This document shows positions 44,665 through 52,709 of a stretch of 59,524 bases of DNA, in pieces; position 1 is the first letter of the stretch; each line of letters starts with the position of its first letter. The position numbers and the translations under genes were made by a program. The stretch comes from Planctomycetaceae bacterium. Its GTDB lineage: Bacteria > Planctomycetota > Planctomycetia > Pirellulales > Pirellulaceae. The stretch is from contig PAQH01000018.1 of NCBI GenBank assembly GCA_002709225.1, forward strand, positions 1 to 59,524, in the 5' to 3' direction. Below the pieces are notes generated by a model that saw nothing but the letters and a program-made list of their open reading frames with translations, was not told the origin of the DNA and ran no database searches.

Positions 44665-46254
44665 TCAGGGGAGATTTGATCCCTGAAAAGGAAGGAAGTG
44701 CTGCGCACAAAAATAGACAAACAGCGGAATCAACACTGCCGCGACGACGTTCAGCCAGAGACCCGTTCGCAGCATCGCGCCCATCCTGATGTGACCGCTG
44801 CCAAACACAATCGCATTGGGTGGCGTGGCGACCGGTAGCATGAACGCACAACTGGCCGCTAACGCCGCGGGGACGAGCAGCCAAAGTGGATCCAGGTCTC
44901 CGCGCCGAGCCACCGCAAATAACACAGGCAGTAAGGCGGAAACGGTTGCCAAGTTACTAGTGATTTCAGTAAAGAAAATCACAGTCAGACCGACAGCCAC
45001 GACAAGCCCAAAAACAGGGAGATGGCCCATCTCGGCAAATTGGCTGCCGATCCAGCGCGCCAATTGGCTTTCCTCCATCACGGCGGCCAGACTCAAGCCA
45101 CCACCAAACAGTAACAGGACTCCCCAGGGCAAGGTGGAGGCCGCTTCCCAATCCAATAAAAACGGACCGCGTCGCAAATCACTGGGAATCAAGAACAGAC
45201 TGATCGCCGCCAAGAGTGCTATCCAAGTGTCATCGACACGTGCGAACATGGGAGCGTGCCGCACCAGGACTTCCCAATTGGCAAGCGGCTTGCGCAGTAG
45301 CCAAGCCGCCGCAGTGGCCACAAACACCGAGAGCACCAGCCACTCAGCGCGTGACATAGGCCCCAGTCTTTTCCATTCGGCCCGAATCACACCAGCAGCT
45401 GTCGATACGTCAACCGCGGGCAAAGAAAACAACATGCGCGTCAACAAGAACCACGTGGTGATCAGCAGAACAATCGCCAGTGGCAACGCAAAGAACATCC
45501 ACTCGGCAAAACCAATCACAATGCCGCGCTGATACAAATCCCCCGCCAATAGCGCATTGGGAGGCGTCCCTACCAGTGTGGCCATGCCGCCGATACTCGC
45601 CGCATAGGCAATTCCCAGCATCAGGCAAACTCCAAAGGACCGCTCCAGTCGAGCAGCGCCCGGCAGGTCTGTTTTCCGCTGGAACAACTCGATCAGACTC
45701 AGTCCGATGGGAAGCATCATCACGGTGGTTGCGGTATTACTGATCCACATACTCAAAAAAGCAGTCGCCAACATGAAACCGGCTACCAGTTGCCGTGGCG
45801 AAGTGCCCACCGAAAGTACCGTCAACAGGGCAATCCGCCGATGTAAATTCCAACGTTGCATGGCAATCGCCAGCATGAATCCACCCATAAACAAAAAGAT
45901 GTATTTGTTTGCGTATTCCTGGGCAACGGTCTGAAAACCGACCACCCCAAACCCGGGGAACAGAACCAATGGAAGTAGCGCCGTCACCGGCAGAGGTATC
46001 GCCTCGGTAATCCACCAGATGGCGATCCAGACTGCCAGAGCTGCGGTCACACGTGTCTGTTCCGCTTGCTGTTGCGGCGTGACCATCGTCGCCGACGATC
46101 CAGCAGAGCGCGGAGGCGCTCCCGCTGGGGCCGTAAATGCCACGGTCGATGGCTGAAAGAGCAAGTAGACTGCCAGCGCGCAGAGTGGGCCGGTGATACG
46201 TCCCCACCTGCGCCACGTCCGCTCCGCTGTGCCCACCTGCTTTCCATCATTCAC
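44665..46254 (-). CDS. SLC13/DASS family anion transporter
   Basis: The 529-aa membrane protein has both SNT-type signatures of the divalent-anion:sodium symporters: WISNTATTVMMLPIGLSL in the first half and TEITSNLATVSALLPVLFAV in the second. ATPPNAIVFGSGHI near the end matches the family. It has about 11 to 12 hydrophobic segments and a GTG start at 46254 with a weak site; an ATG at 46250 is out of frame. Likely substrates are dicarboxylates or sulfate; the substrate residues are not decisive. It is divergent from the glycan cluster. Confidence 0.92.
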   Translation of the reverse strand: MNDGKQVGTAERTWRRWGRITGPLCALAVYLLFQPSTVAFTAPAGAPPRSAGSSATMVTPQQQAEQTRVTAALAVWIAIWWITEAIPLPVTALLPLVLFPGFGVVGFQTVAQEYANKYIFLFMGGFMLAIAMQRWNLHRRIALLTVLSVGTSPRQLVAGFMLATAFLSMWISNTATTVMMLPIGLSLIELFQRKTDLPGAARLERSFGVCLMLGIAYAASIGGMATLVGTPPNALLAGDLYQRGIVIGFAEWMFFALPLAIVLLITTWFLLTRMLFSLPAVDVSTAAGVIRAEWKRLGPMSRAEWLVLSVFVATAAAWLLRKPLANWEVLVRHAPMFARVDDTWIALLAAISLFLIPSDLRRGPFLLDWEAASTLPWGVLLLFGGGLSLAAVMEESQLARWIGSQFAEMGHLPVFGLVVAVGLTVIFFTEITSNLATVSALLPVLFAVARRGDLDPLWLLVPAALAASCAFMLPVATPPNAIVFGSGHIRMGAMLRTGLWLNVVAAVLIPLFVYFCAQHFLPFQGSNLP

Positions 46255-46455
46255 GACAAATTCCCATACCAGGAGAGGACCGCGCGGGCATTTCGCCAGG
46301 AAGACGATGTGGGGCGTACGTGTTGGACAGCGTACTGCGGTTGATCCAGGTTATCGCCAGGTGGTCGATTTTCCAAACGTCGATTGTCTCGCACCTCAAA
46401 TCCTTAATGCTGGCGGTTCAATTGCTAGCTACCAGTGCCATCAAATTGTGCTGGT

Positions 46456-46469
46456 TTTGTTTGAACAAA
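46456..46469. promoter_or_regulatory. 14-bp dyad upstream of glycan cluster
   Basis: TTTGTTTGAACAAA has 6-bp perfect arms around TG, about 47 bases upstream of the first glycosyltransferase. Position suits an operator or a weak promoter element. I cannot define a -10 with confidence. Confidence 0.25.
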
Positions 46470-46515
46470 CTCGATACATTGCGTCGCCCACTTTACCTAT
46501 TGAGGAAGCTCCCTC

Positions 46516-47721
46516 ATGCGCCCCATCAAAGTCGCACTCGTTTCCACAGCCAAAGACTGGCACGGTGGCGAGCAACAGGCGTTCTTGCTGGCGCAAGGTC
46601 TCCGCCAACAGGGGCACGATTGCCGGATACTGGCGCGCCGCGGCGCGGCGTTTGGTCGGCGGCTGAAGGAGGCTGGTTTTGCGGTCACCACATTTTTCGG
46701 GAAAGGCTGGAATCCACTTGCTCAATGGCGCATGCGAACCTGTTGGCGGAACTGGCAACCGAATATTCTACATTTCAACGATTCCCACGCGCTCACCACC
46801 GGCGGCTGCGCAGCCTGGCGTCTCCACCAGCCAGTCCGGATTGTCTCCCGCCGGGGATCCGCTCCGCCACACTCGGTCTGGCGTTATCATCACCTCGCCG
46901 ACCAGGTCGTCTGCGTCTCCCGCGCCGCTGCGCGGGCATGTGTCGCCGCGGGGATCGACACACGTCGATTAGGCGTCGTTTACGATGGCGTCGACCCGCG
47001 CCGGATGGCAGCGGGCAACCGCGACCGCGGACGCCGCTCTCTGAAAATCAACGCGGGAACGAAACTGGTCGTTTGCGTGGCGTCATTGACAAGTCCCAAG
47101 GGGCACCGCTGTCTGCTCGACGCCTGGTCGAGAGTCGTCGGGAACCATTGCAATGACCAAGTGACGACAGAAACTCGGAATTCGGCCCAGTTAGTACTCG
47201 TCGGCGACGGTCCACTTCGTACGCAACTGACACAGCAAGCGGAAGCGTTACGGATCCGCAAGACGATTCGCTTTCTCGGATACCGCCAAGACGTGCCCGA
47301 CCTGATCCAAGCTGCGGATGTATGCACACTTGCTTCCCATCAAGAAGGGTTAGGATCTTCGTTGATCGACGCCATGCTGGCCGGGCGGCCGGTGGTAACT
47401 ACAACGGCTGGTGGGATTCCCGAGTTATTAGGGAATACATCGTCTCCGATAGCCTGGGCTGTCAAGCCAAATGATGCGGCCGCGCTGGCCAGCGCATTGC
47501 ACACGGCGCTCCACTCAACCGCATTAGCGGCCCAGCGCTCGGCGTGCGCTCGACGCCGTGCCATGCAGCATTTCACAGCAGATCAAATGGTCAACCAAAC
47601 ACTGGAGTTGTATGAGCAGTCACTCGCTGTGAGGGAAACATTTACCCGCCGCGCCAGAATACCGGTTGGTGTCATCGACAAGTCAACCAACCGACCACAT
47701 CCGGTGCGGCTCGGAATTTAG
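46516..47721 (+). CDS. Glycosyltransferase family 4
   Basis: The 401-aa GT-B enzyme opens MRPIKVALVSTAKDWHGGEQ with the glycine-rich loop of family 4. It continues with VVYDGVDPRR and SLTSPKGHRCLLDAW, and the donor-binding region HQEGLGSSLIDAMLAGRPVV. In the usual E-x7-E pattern the second acidic residue is Asp, not Glu. It probably adds a sugar to an envelope glycan on the cytoplasmic side. GAGG lies about 12 bases before the ATG. It is the first gene of a co-directional five-gene cluster. Confidence 0.93.
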   Translation: MRPIKVALVSTAKDWHGGEQQAFLLAQGLRQQGHDCRILARRGAAFGRRLKEAGFAVTTFFGKGWNPLAQWRMRTCWRNWQPNILHFNDSHALTTGGCAAWRLHQPVRIVSRRGSAPPHSVWRYHHLADQVVCVSRAAARACVAAGIDTRRLGVVYDGVDPRRMAAGNRDRGRRSLKINAGTKLVVCVASLTSPKGHRCLLDAWSRVVGNHCNDQVTTETRNSAQLVLVGDGPLRTQLTQQAEALRIRKTIRFLGYRQDVPDLIQAADVCTLASHQEGLGSSLIDAMLAGRPVVTTTAGGIPELLGNTSSPIAWAVKPNDAAALASALHTALHSTALAAQRSACARRRAMQHFTADQMVNQTLELYEQSLAVRETFTRRARIPVGVIDKSTNRPHPVRLGI

Positions 47722-47775
47722 TATCCAGACAATGCCCGTCGACAAACGAGCGGGCTTTCCAACTCTGAATAACAA

Positions 47776-48570
47776 ATGACACACCCACACTCTGCTGACC
47801 GCAGTCAACAAGTTCCCCGCCCAGAATGCCCAGCTGACGCTCCGCGTGGTTTGACGATCCCCGGAATGCATTCCCTGTTAGCGCCTCTCGTGATCGCTGA
47901 CATCACATCCTCACATCCAGATTCGGCGCCACGTGTACTCGATCTGGGCGCCGGCCCCGGTGGTATGTCTTATCGCCTCCAGCAAGCAGGTTTCCAAATG
48001 GAAGCCTGTGATCTGTTCCCCGAATTGTTTCAATGTCCCGGCGTCACCTGTCAACTCGCGGACGCTTGTCAACCATTGCCTTACCAAAGCGAACAATTCG
48101 ATGCGATTGTGGCGGTCGAAGTGGTAGAACACCTGGAGAGTCAATTAACGCTGTTTGGAGAAGTTCATCGTCTGTTGAAGCCGGGCGGAAAGTTCTTCTT
48201 TACCACACCTAATATTGCTTCGCTGAAGTCCCGGCTGTCCTATTTACTTACGGGGTATTTTTATTCACATGGCCCACTTGACCCCAACGTGGATGATCCC
48301 ATCAGCCAGCACATCGGTCCTTCGACCCCTGATCGATACTACTATTTGCTTGCGCGGGCCGGCCTCGACCTGAACCGATTGACGACCGATCGCTTGCAGC
48401 GATCGTCGCTGGGACTGGCCTGGCTGGCACCACTTATTTGGGGTCTGACACAGCTAAGATTCTCGTCCACAAAAGGTACCCGCATGGAAAATGCCCCGCA
48501 CACACTATTTGGTCGTACTTTGATTGGAGTCGCCCAGAAACGAGCGGGACGCCAACAACGGGCCGCCTGA
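47776..48570 (+). CDS. Class I SAM-dependent methyltransferase
   Basis: The 264-aa product has motif I VLDLGAGPGGMSYRL (about 54-68), EACDLF as motif II, and FDAIVAVEVVEHL as the post-II strand. LLKPGGKFFFTTPN follows (motif III region). The C-terminal third (LAWLAPLIWGLTQLRFSS) is hydrophobic, consistent with membrane contact. It lies 54 bases after the GT4 gene and 80 bases before the FkbM gene, which suggests methylation of a glycan or lipid carrier. The substrate is unknown. Confidence 0.9.
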   Translation: MTHPHSADRSQQVPRPECPADAPRGLTIPGMHSLLAPLVIADITSSHPDSAPRVLDLGAGPGGMSYRLQQAGFQMEACDLFPELFQCPGVTCQLADACQPLPYQSEQFDAIVAVEVVEHLESQLTLFGEVHRLLKPGGKFFFTTPNIASLKSRLSYLLTGYFYSHGPLDPNVDDPISQHIGPSTPDRYYYLLARAGLDLNRLTTDRLQRSSLGLAWLAPLIWGLTQLRFSSTKGTRMENAPHTLFGRTLIGVAQKRAGRQQRAA

Positions 48571-48650
48571 AAACGGAGGGGCAGCCCAATCCACGACAAC
48601 AGCGCGATCCCATCATACTGCGAGATTGCTCGGTCGAACCATTCCAGAAG

Positions 48651-49382
48651 ATGCAATCGATGCCTGCCAGACCTGTCGACGCTCTGATTCGCTTCTGCCG
48701 CTTGCGCCTGGGACTCAAACCGATTCTTGACTACGCCCAATCACGTCGGCGTCTCAACGGGATCGCGGAGTTACCCATCGGCACCGTTTTTGACATCGGT
48801 GCGCATGTCGGCAAGATGGCACGTCGGTATCGGAAATTGTTTCCCGAGGCCAACATCTACTGTTTTGAACCCCTCCCTCATTGCTATCGGCGCCTGGACC
48901 GTTGGGCCACCAGGCAGGGCGGCCATGTCCAAACCTTCAACATCGCACTCGGCGATGTGTCTCGGCCGATTGAGTTTTTCTGGAACCAAGACCATCCTGG
49001 TGGGTCTGGCTTGCGGCCACCCGGCAGCGCCCAGCGACCCGAAAAGCACACGTCGTTCACTACCCGTATGGAAAGACTTGACGACGTCGCTTCCTCTCTC
49101 CGCTTGAAAGGAGAAGTTCTCCTCAAGCTCGATGTGGAAGGCGGCGAACTGGAAGTCCTGGCGGGAGCCCCCGAGCTACTCGGCAAGGCGTCCGCGATCA
49201 TCGTCGAAGCGGCCATTGGCGAAGAGCGCGTGAGACCTCATTTCCACGATTTATTGCAGACGCTGGAAGCTCATGGGTTCTTGTATCGAGGTAACCTGGG
49301 CAGCGCGTACGTCGGCGGGATCCCAAGGTTAGTCGACGCCGTGTTTATCAAACCCCCCGCTCAGCGGAGGACCGCAGCCTGA
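48651..49382 (+). CDS. FkbM family methyltransferase
   Basis: The 243-aa product carries TVFDIGAHVGKMARRYRKLF (motif I) and IYCFEPLPHCYRRLDRW, then the FkbM-type LLKLDVEGGELEVLAGAPEL. FkbM enzymes O-methylate sugars or macrolides; in glycan clusters they typically methylate a saccharide. The frame is open back to 48438 inside the previous gene. ATG 48651 is chosen as the first after that gene; ATG 48660 is also possible. The stop overlaps the next start by one base (TGATG), so the two genes are translationally coupled. Confidence 0.88.
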   Translation: MQSMPARPVDALIRFCRLRLGLKPILDYAQSRRRLNGIAELPIGTVFDIGAHVGKMARRYRKLFPEANIYCFEPLPHCYRRLDRWATRQGGHVQTFNIALGDVSRPIEFFWNQDHPGGSGLRPPGSAQRPEKHTSFTTRMERLDDVASSLRLKGEVLLKLDVEGGELEVLAGAPELLGKASAIIVEAAIGEERVRPHFHDLLQTLEAHGFLYRGNLGSAYVGGIPRLVDAVFIKPPAQRRTAA

Positions 49383-50185
49383 TGAACCAACTGACGGTGC
49401 TCATCCCTTGCAAGAACGAAATAGAGAACCTCGAGGAGTGCCTCGCTGCGGTCCGCCTGGTGGCCGATGAGATCTTGATTGCCGATTCTGGTTCCCAAGA
49501 CGGCACCTTGAATCTCATTCATCGCCAGCCCGATTGTCGCCTTATCCAGCGCCAGTACATCCACTCCGGGGATTTCAAGAACTGGGCCATTCCCCAAGCA
49601 CGCCATGACTGGGTGTTGGTGGTCGATGCCGATGAGCGAGTTACACCCGCGCTGGCGTTAGAGATTCAACAGCGGCTCGCGAAGACCAGTGATGTCGACG
49701 GTTATTGGATACCGCGTGACAACTATTTTCTCGGGCAGAGGATCCGTTATAGCGGATGGCAATCAGACCGGTGCCTGCGGTTATTCCGGCGTGATCAAGC
49801 GGTTTATGTAGGCGACACTGATCATGCCGAAGTCCAGATCAAATCGGGGCGGGTCGGACATCTCAAAACTGCCCTCCAACACAACACGTTTGCGGATTAC
49901 GACTCGTTCTTCCGAAAACTCAATCGCTATACCAACTATCAGGCGGACCTCTGGAACGCGGCAGGCCACCGCGCCACTTTTCTCGACCTGCTCCTTGCTG
50001 GACCGTTGCGCTTTTTTCATGCGTATGTGTTGCGCTGTGGATTCCTGGATGGCAAAGCTGGGCTACAAGTTTGCGCATTAACCGGATTTTATTCCTTCAT
50101 GAAGCGTGCCCGCCTGTGGGAACGGAACTGTTCAGACGATACTCATCGTAAACCAAGCTCCAGCCAATCAGTCCGCGCTGCCTGA
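49382..50185 (+). CDS. Glycosyltransferase family 2 (WaaE/KdtX-like)
   Basis: The 267-aa product opens MNQLTVLIPCKNEIENLEEC and has LIADSGSQDGTL at about 33-44, and the DAD-type metal site VVDADERVTP at about 79-88. YWIPRDNYFLGQRIRYSGW and RLFRRDQAVY are hallmarks of the WaaE/KdtX-like family that adds hexose to core heptose. It is coupled to the FkbM gene (one-base overlap) and 32 bases before the WaaF gene. In planctomycetes the precise acceptor is unknown. Confidence 0.92.
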   Translation: MNQLTVLIPCKNEIENLEECLAAVRLVADEILIADSGSQDGTLNLIHRQPDCRLIQRQYIHSGDFKNWAIPQARHDWVLVVDADERVTPALALEIQQRLAKTSDVDGYWIPRDNYFLGQRIRYSGWQSDRCLRLFRRDQAVYVGDTDHAEVQIKSGRVGHLKTALQHNTFADYDSFFRKLNRYTNYQADLWNAAGHRATFLDLLLAGPLRFFHAYVLRCGFLDGKAGLQVCALTGFYSFMKRARLWERNCSDDTHRKPSSSQSVRAA

Positions 50186-50217
50186 GTGATTGCCAAACCC
50201 CACCAAATCAACCTGCC

Positions 50218-51261
50218 ATGCGAATCGCTATTTTTTTGCCAAACTGGATTGGTGATGTCGCCATGGCGACTCCCGCGTTGCGCGCCATTCGGCAACACTA
50301 CGGTTTTACAGATCACCTGATCGCCGTTGGACGACCCTACGTAGAACCCGTTCTGCAAGGCAGTCCCTACTTCGATGAATGGATGACCTACGAACCGCGT
50401 CCAAGCGGAAAACGCGACCTTGCGAAAGGTCTTCGACAAGCCAACATCGATATGGCGTTATTACTGACGAATTCACTTTCAACAGCACTTCTGGCGTGGT
50501 GGGGTGGCGCCCGGCGGCGAGTCGGGTTTGTGCGTTATTGGCGCGGGCCACTACTAACAGATCGTTTGCACGCGCCGCGAGGGGGCCGGGGCTTGCTGCC
50601 GCGTTCCGCGGTTGACCACTATCTCGAAATCGCCCAGTCGATCGGTTGCCAATCCACCTCGAAACGGCTGGAATTGACAACGACGGCGAGCGACGAGCAA
50701 CAGGCTGATCACATCTGGCAACAGCCGGAAGTGATTCATGCCAGGCAGGTGGTCATCCTCAATACGGGTTCGGCCCGTGGGTTGGCCAAGTCGTGGCCGC
50801 TTGACTCGTTTCGGAAAATCGCTTTGCAGCTCGTCCGCCAACGCGATGTGGTAGTGCTGATGATTTGTGGTCCGGCCGAACGCGGTGCTGTAAAGCAACT
50901 CGTCGACCAAGCCGCGCATCGACGCGTCATCGGACTCCATAATCAGCCGCTGAGTATCGGGCTGAGTAAAGCCTGTATCCGCCGCAGTGATTGCGTGGTC
51001 ACCACCGATAGTGGACCGCGTCATTTGGCTGCCGCGTTTGGTGTACCTTGCGTTGCGCTTTTCGGTCCCACGGATCCGCGCTGGAGCTCGAACTACCATC
51101 AACAAGAGACGCAACTCTGGCAGCAACTCGCATGCGCACCATGTGCTCGTTCGCAGTGTCCACTGCGGCATCACCGTTGCATGCGGGAACTGAGCGTTGA
51201 GCGTGTGCTGGCGGCAACCCTGGACCACCTCGATTGGGAGCGCCGACGAGAATCGGCCTGA
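50218..51261 (+). CDS. waaF: LPS heptosyltransferase II-like (WaaF)
   Basis: The 347-aa GT9 enzyme has the WaaF/ADP-heptose:LPS opening MRIAIFLPNWIGDVAMATPAL. It has the C-terminal donor-binding region CVVTTDSGPRHLAAAFGVPC, then ALFGPTDPRWSSNY. These are the signature blocks of the family. It transfers L-glycero-D-manno-heptose to the inner core of lipid A-Kdo. GTN-type variants such as WaaC/RfaQ remain possible. It is the last gene of the cluster; the 88-base spacer after it is followed by the convergent BON gene. Confidence 0.93.
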   Translation: MRIAIFLPNWIGDVAMATPALRAIRQHYGFTDHLIAVGRPYVEPVLQGSPYFDEWMTYEPRPSGKRDLAKGLRQANIDMALLLTNSLSTALLAWWGGARRRVGFVRYWRGPLLTDRLHAPRGGRGLLPRSAVDHYLEIAQSIGCQSTSKRLELTTTASDEQQADHIWQQPEVIHARQVVILNTGSARGLAKSWPLDSFRKIALQLVRQRDVVVLMICGPAERGAVKQLVDQAAHRRVIGLHNQPLSIGLSKACIRRSDCVVTTDSGPRHLAAAFGVPCVALFGPTDPRWSSNYHQQETQLWQQLACAPCARSQCPLRHHRCMRELSVERVLAATLDHLDWERRRESA

Positions 51262-51349
51262 GCGGACAAAGAGCTTGGGAGAGTCCTACCCCTGGATACA
51301 TGCTCCCTGGCGAGTCAGCTGGGCATGGCACCCCGTAGACGCACAAGCC

Positions 51350-51571
51350 TCAATCCACATCGATTGAATTAACTACCTGTAAGCCTTCTGCCAGCGCTCG
51401 GATCGCCTCTTGTGCCAGTTGCTTGTGGTAGAAAGAACTGACCCGCCCGTGGATCCAGAGAACCTCTCCTTCACGTTCCACTTTGAGATCGCGCAGCGCG
51501 AAAATCGGGCTGGACGACAGTGCCCGTTGTGCCCGTTCCGCAACCCCTGACGACTTCTCGGAAACCACCAC
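51350..51571 (-). CDS. BON domain protein
   Basis: The 73-aa product is a single BON domain: LRDLKVEREGEVLWIHGRVS, then QEAIRALAEGLQVVNSIDV. BON domains bind phospholipid or other hydrophobic ligands, often in the periplasm, but this one has no signal peptide. It starts at GTG 51571 with AAAGGAGG 6 bases upstream, a very strong ribosome site, and a good promoter lies about 80 bases upstream. It is convergent with waaF. Confident about the fold, not the function. Confidence 0.9.
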   Translation of the reverse strand: MVVSEKSSGVAERAQRALSSSPIFALRDLKVEREGEVLWIHGRVSSFYHKQLAQEAIRALAEGLQVVNSIDVD

Positions 51572-51650
51572 AGCAGACCTCCTTTCCCGCCAAAGAACTT
51601 ATTTCACTTCACCAGTAGGTTCCAGAATCCAGCGCTTCCATGCTGGTCCC

Positions 51651-51680
51651 AATGTACGAGTGAACATAAAAAAAAGTCAA
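51651..51680 (-). promoter_or_regulatory. Promoter of the BON gene
   Basis: TTGACT (51675-51680) and TACATT (51651-51656) are 18 bases apart on the minus strand, with a run of Ts in the spacer. The leader to the GTG is about 70 bases and has a short hairpin (CCAGC/GCTGG). Confidence 0.6.
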
Positions 51681-51767
51681 GCGTGGTATTTGAGATTTAC
51701 TGCATGCGAGACCGGCCGCTCGCGGAAAACCATCTGCAGCGCATGATGCTGGTCGAGAATTCCTGAT

Positions 51768-52616
51768 CTATAGTTCCAGATATTCTTCCAGCGCTTCTCG
51801 CATCACCGCTGCATCCGCATCGATCGCAGTCCAGACGTGAAATCCGATGACACCCTGGTTCACCAACATTCCCAGGCCATCAATCGTGCGACAGCCCTGG
51901 TTGGCTGATTCGGTAAGAAACTGGGTTTGTGGTGGATTGAAAACCACGTCGGCAACAACCATCTCCGAAGTCAGTGTGGTGGTATCCACCGGTAGGCGCG
52001 CGTCAGGGTCGCCCAAACCAATTGAGGTCGCGTTAATAACCACATCGGTTTCCTCAGGGATCTGGTAATCTCCATCCCAAATGGTGAGGTCGGCACGGAC
52101 TTCCACTTTTTGGTTGAGCAAGTCGACCAGTTCTTGTCCACGCTGCTCGGTCCGATTGACCAGCGTAATGTGTTCCACACCCGACAACCCCAGTTCGACT
52201 GCGATGGCGCGTGCGGCACCGCCCGCGCCAAACAGTACGACCCGCTTCCCTTGCGGATCAATTTGTTCTTTCAGAGATTGGACAAAACCTTTGCCGTCGG
52301 TGTTTTCGCCCAGTAACCGATCACCCTCACGATTGATGCAATTGACCGCCCCCATCAACTCCGCCGCTTGACTGAGACCATCGAGGTGTTCAATCACAGC
52401 CACTTTGTGAGGAATCGTGATGTTGCCTCCCTTGAACCCGAGCGCCCGCATTCCGGCAACTGCCGCTGCTAGGTTTTCCGGAGACACTTCCAAAGTAAGA
52501 TAACGCCAATCCAGACGCGCCGCCCGGAAAGCGCGTTCAATCATAAACTGGGTGGGATTCCCGGCAACAGGTTGACCCAAGCAACAGACAATCGTCTGCA
52601 GATGCGAATCAGGCAC
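51768..52616 (-). CDS. aroE: Shikimate dehydrogenase-like (AroE) with altered substrate motif
   Basis: AroE reduces 3-dehydroshikimate to shikimate with NADPH. The 282-aa product keeps the catalytic Lys (GGNITIPHKVAV), NTDGKG (the Asp) and GAVNCI, plus the NADP motif VLFGAGGAARAI and VNRTEQR. However, the usual SxS shikimate-carboxylate motif near the N-terminus reads QPVAGNPTQFM, so both serines are missing. It may act on quinate or a different substrate, or be a diverged paralogue. GTG 52616 is chosen because GGTGGAG lies 8 bases upstream; a TTG at 52634 has none. It lies 93 bases downstream of fabF. Confidence 0.85.
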   Translation of the reverse strand: MPDSHLQTIVCCLGQPVAGNPTQFMIERAFRAARLDWRYLTLEVSPENLAAAVAGMRALGFKGGNITIPHKVAVIEHLDGLSQAAELMGAVNCINREGDRLLGENTDGKGFVQSLKEQIDPQGKRVVLFGAGGAARAIAVELGLSGVEHITLVNRTEQRGQELVDLLNQKVEVRADLTIWDGDYQIPEETDVVINATSIGLGDPDARLPVDTTTLTSEMVVADVVFNPPQTQFLTESANQGCRTIDGLGMLVNQGVIGFHVWTAIDADAAVMREALEEYLEL

Positions 52617-52709
52617 GGGTTGTTCTCCACCCAATAATGTAGTTTGTACGAAGCTCGCAAAACGACCATGACTTCATCAAAGCCACGCGCCAGCAATGTG
52701 CCGTGGCTC

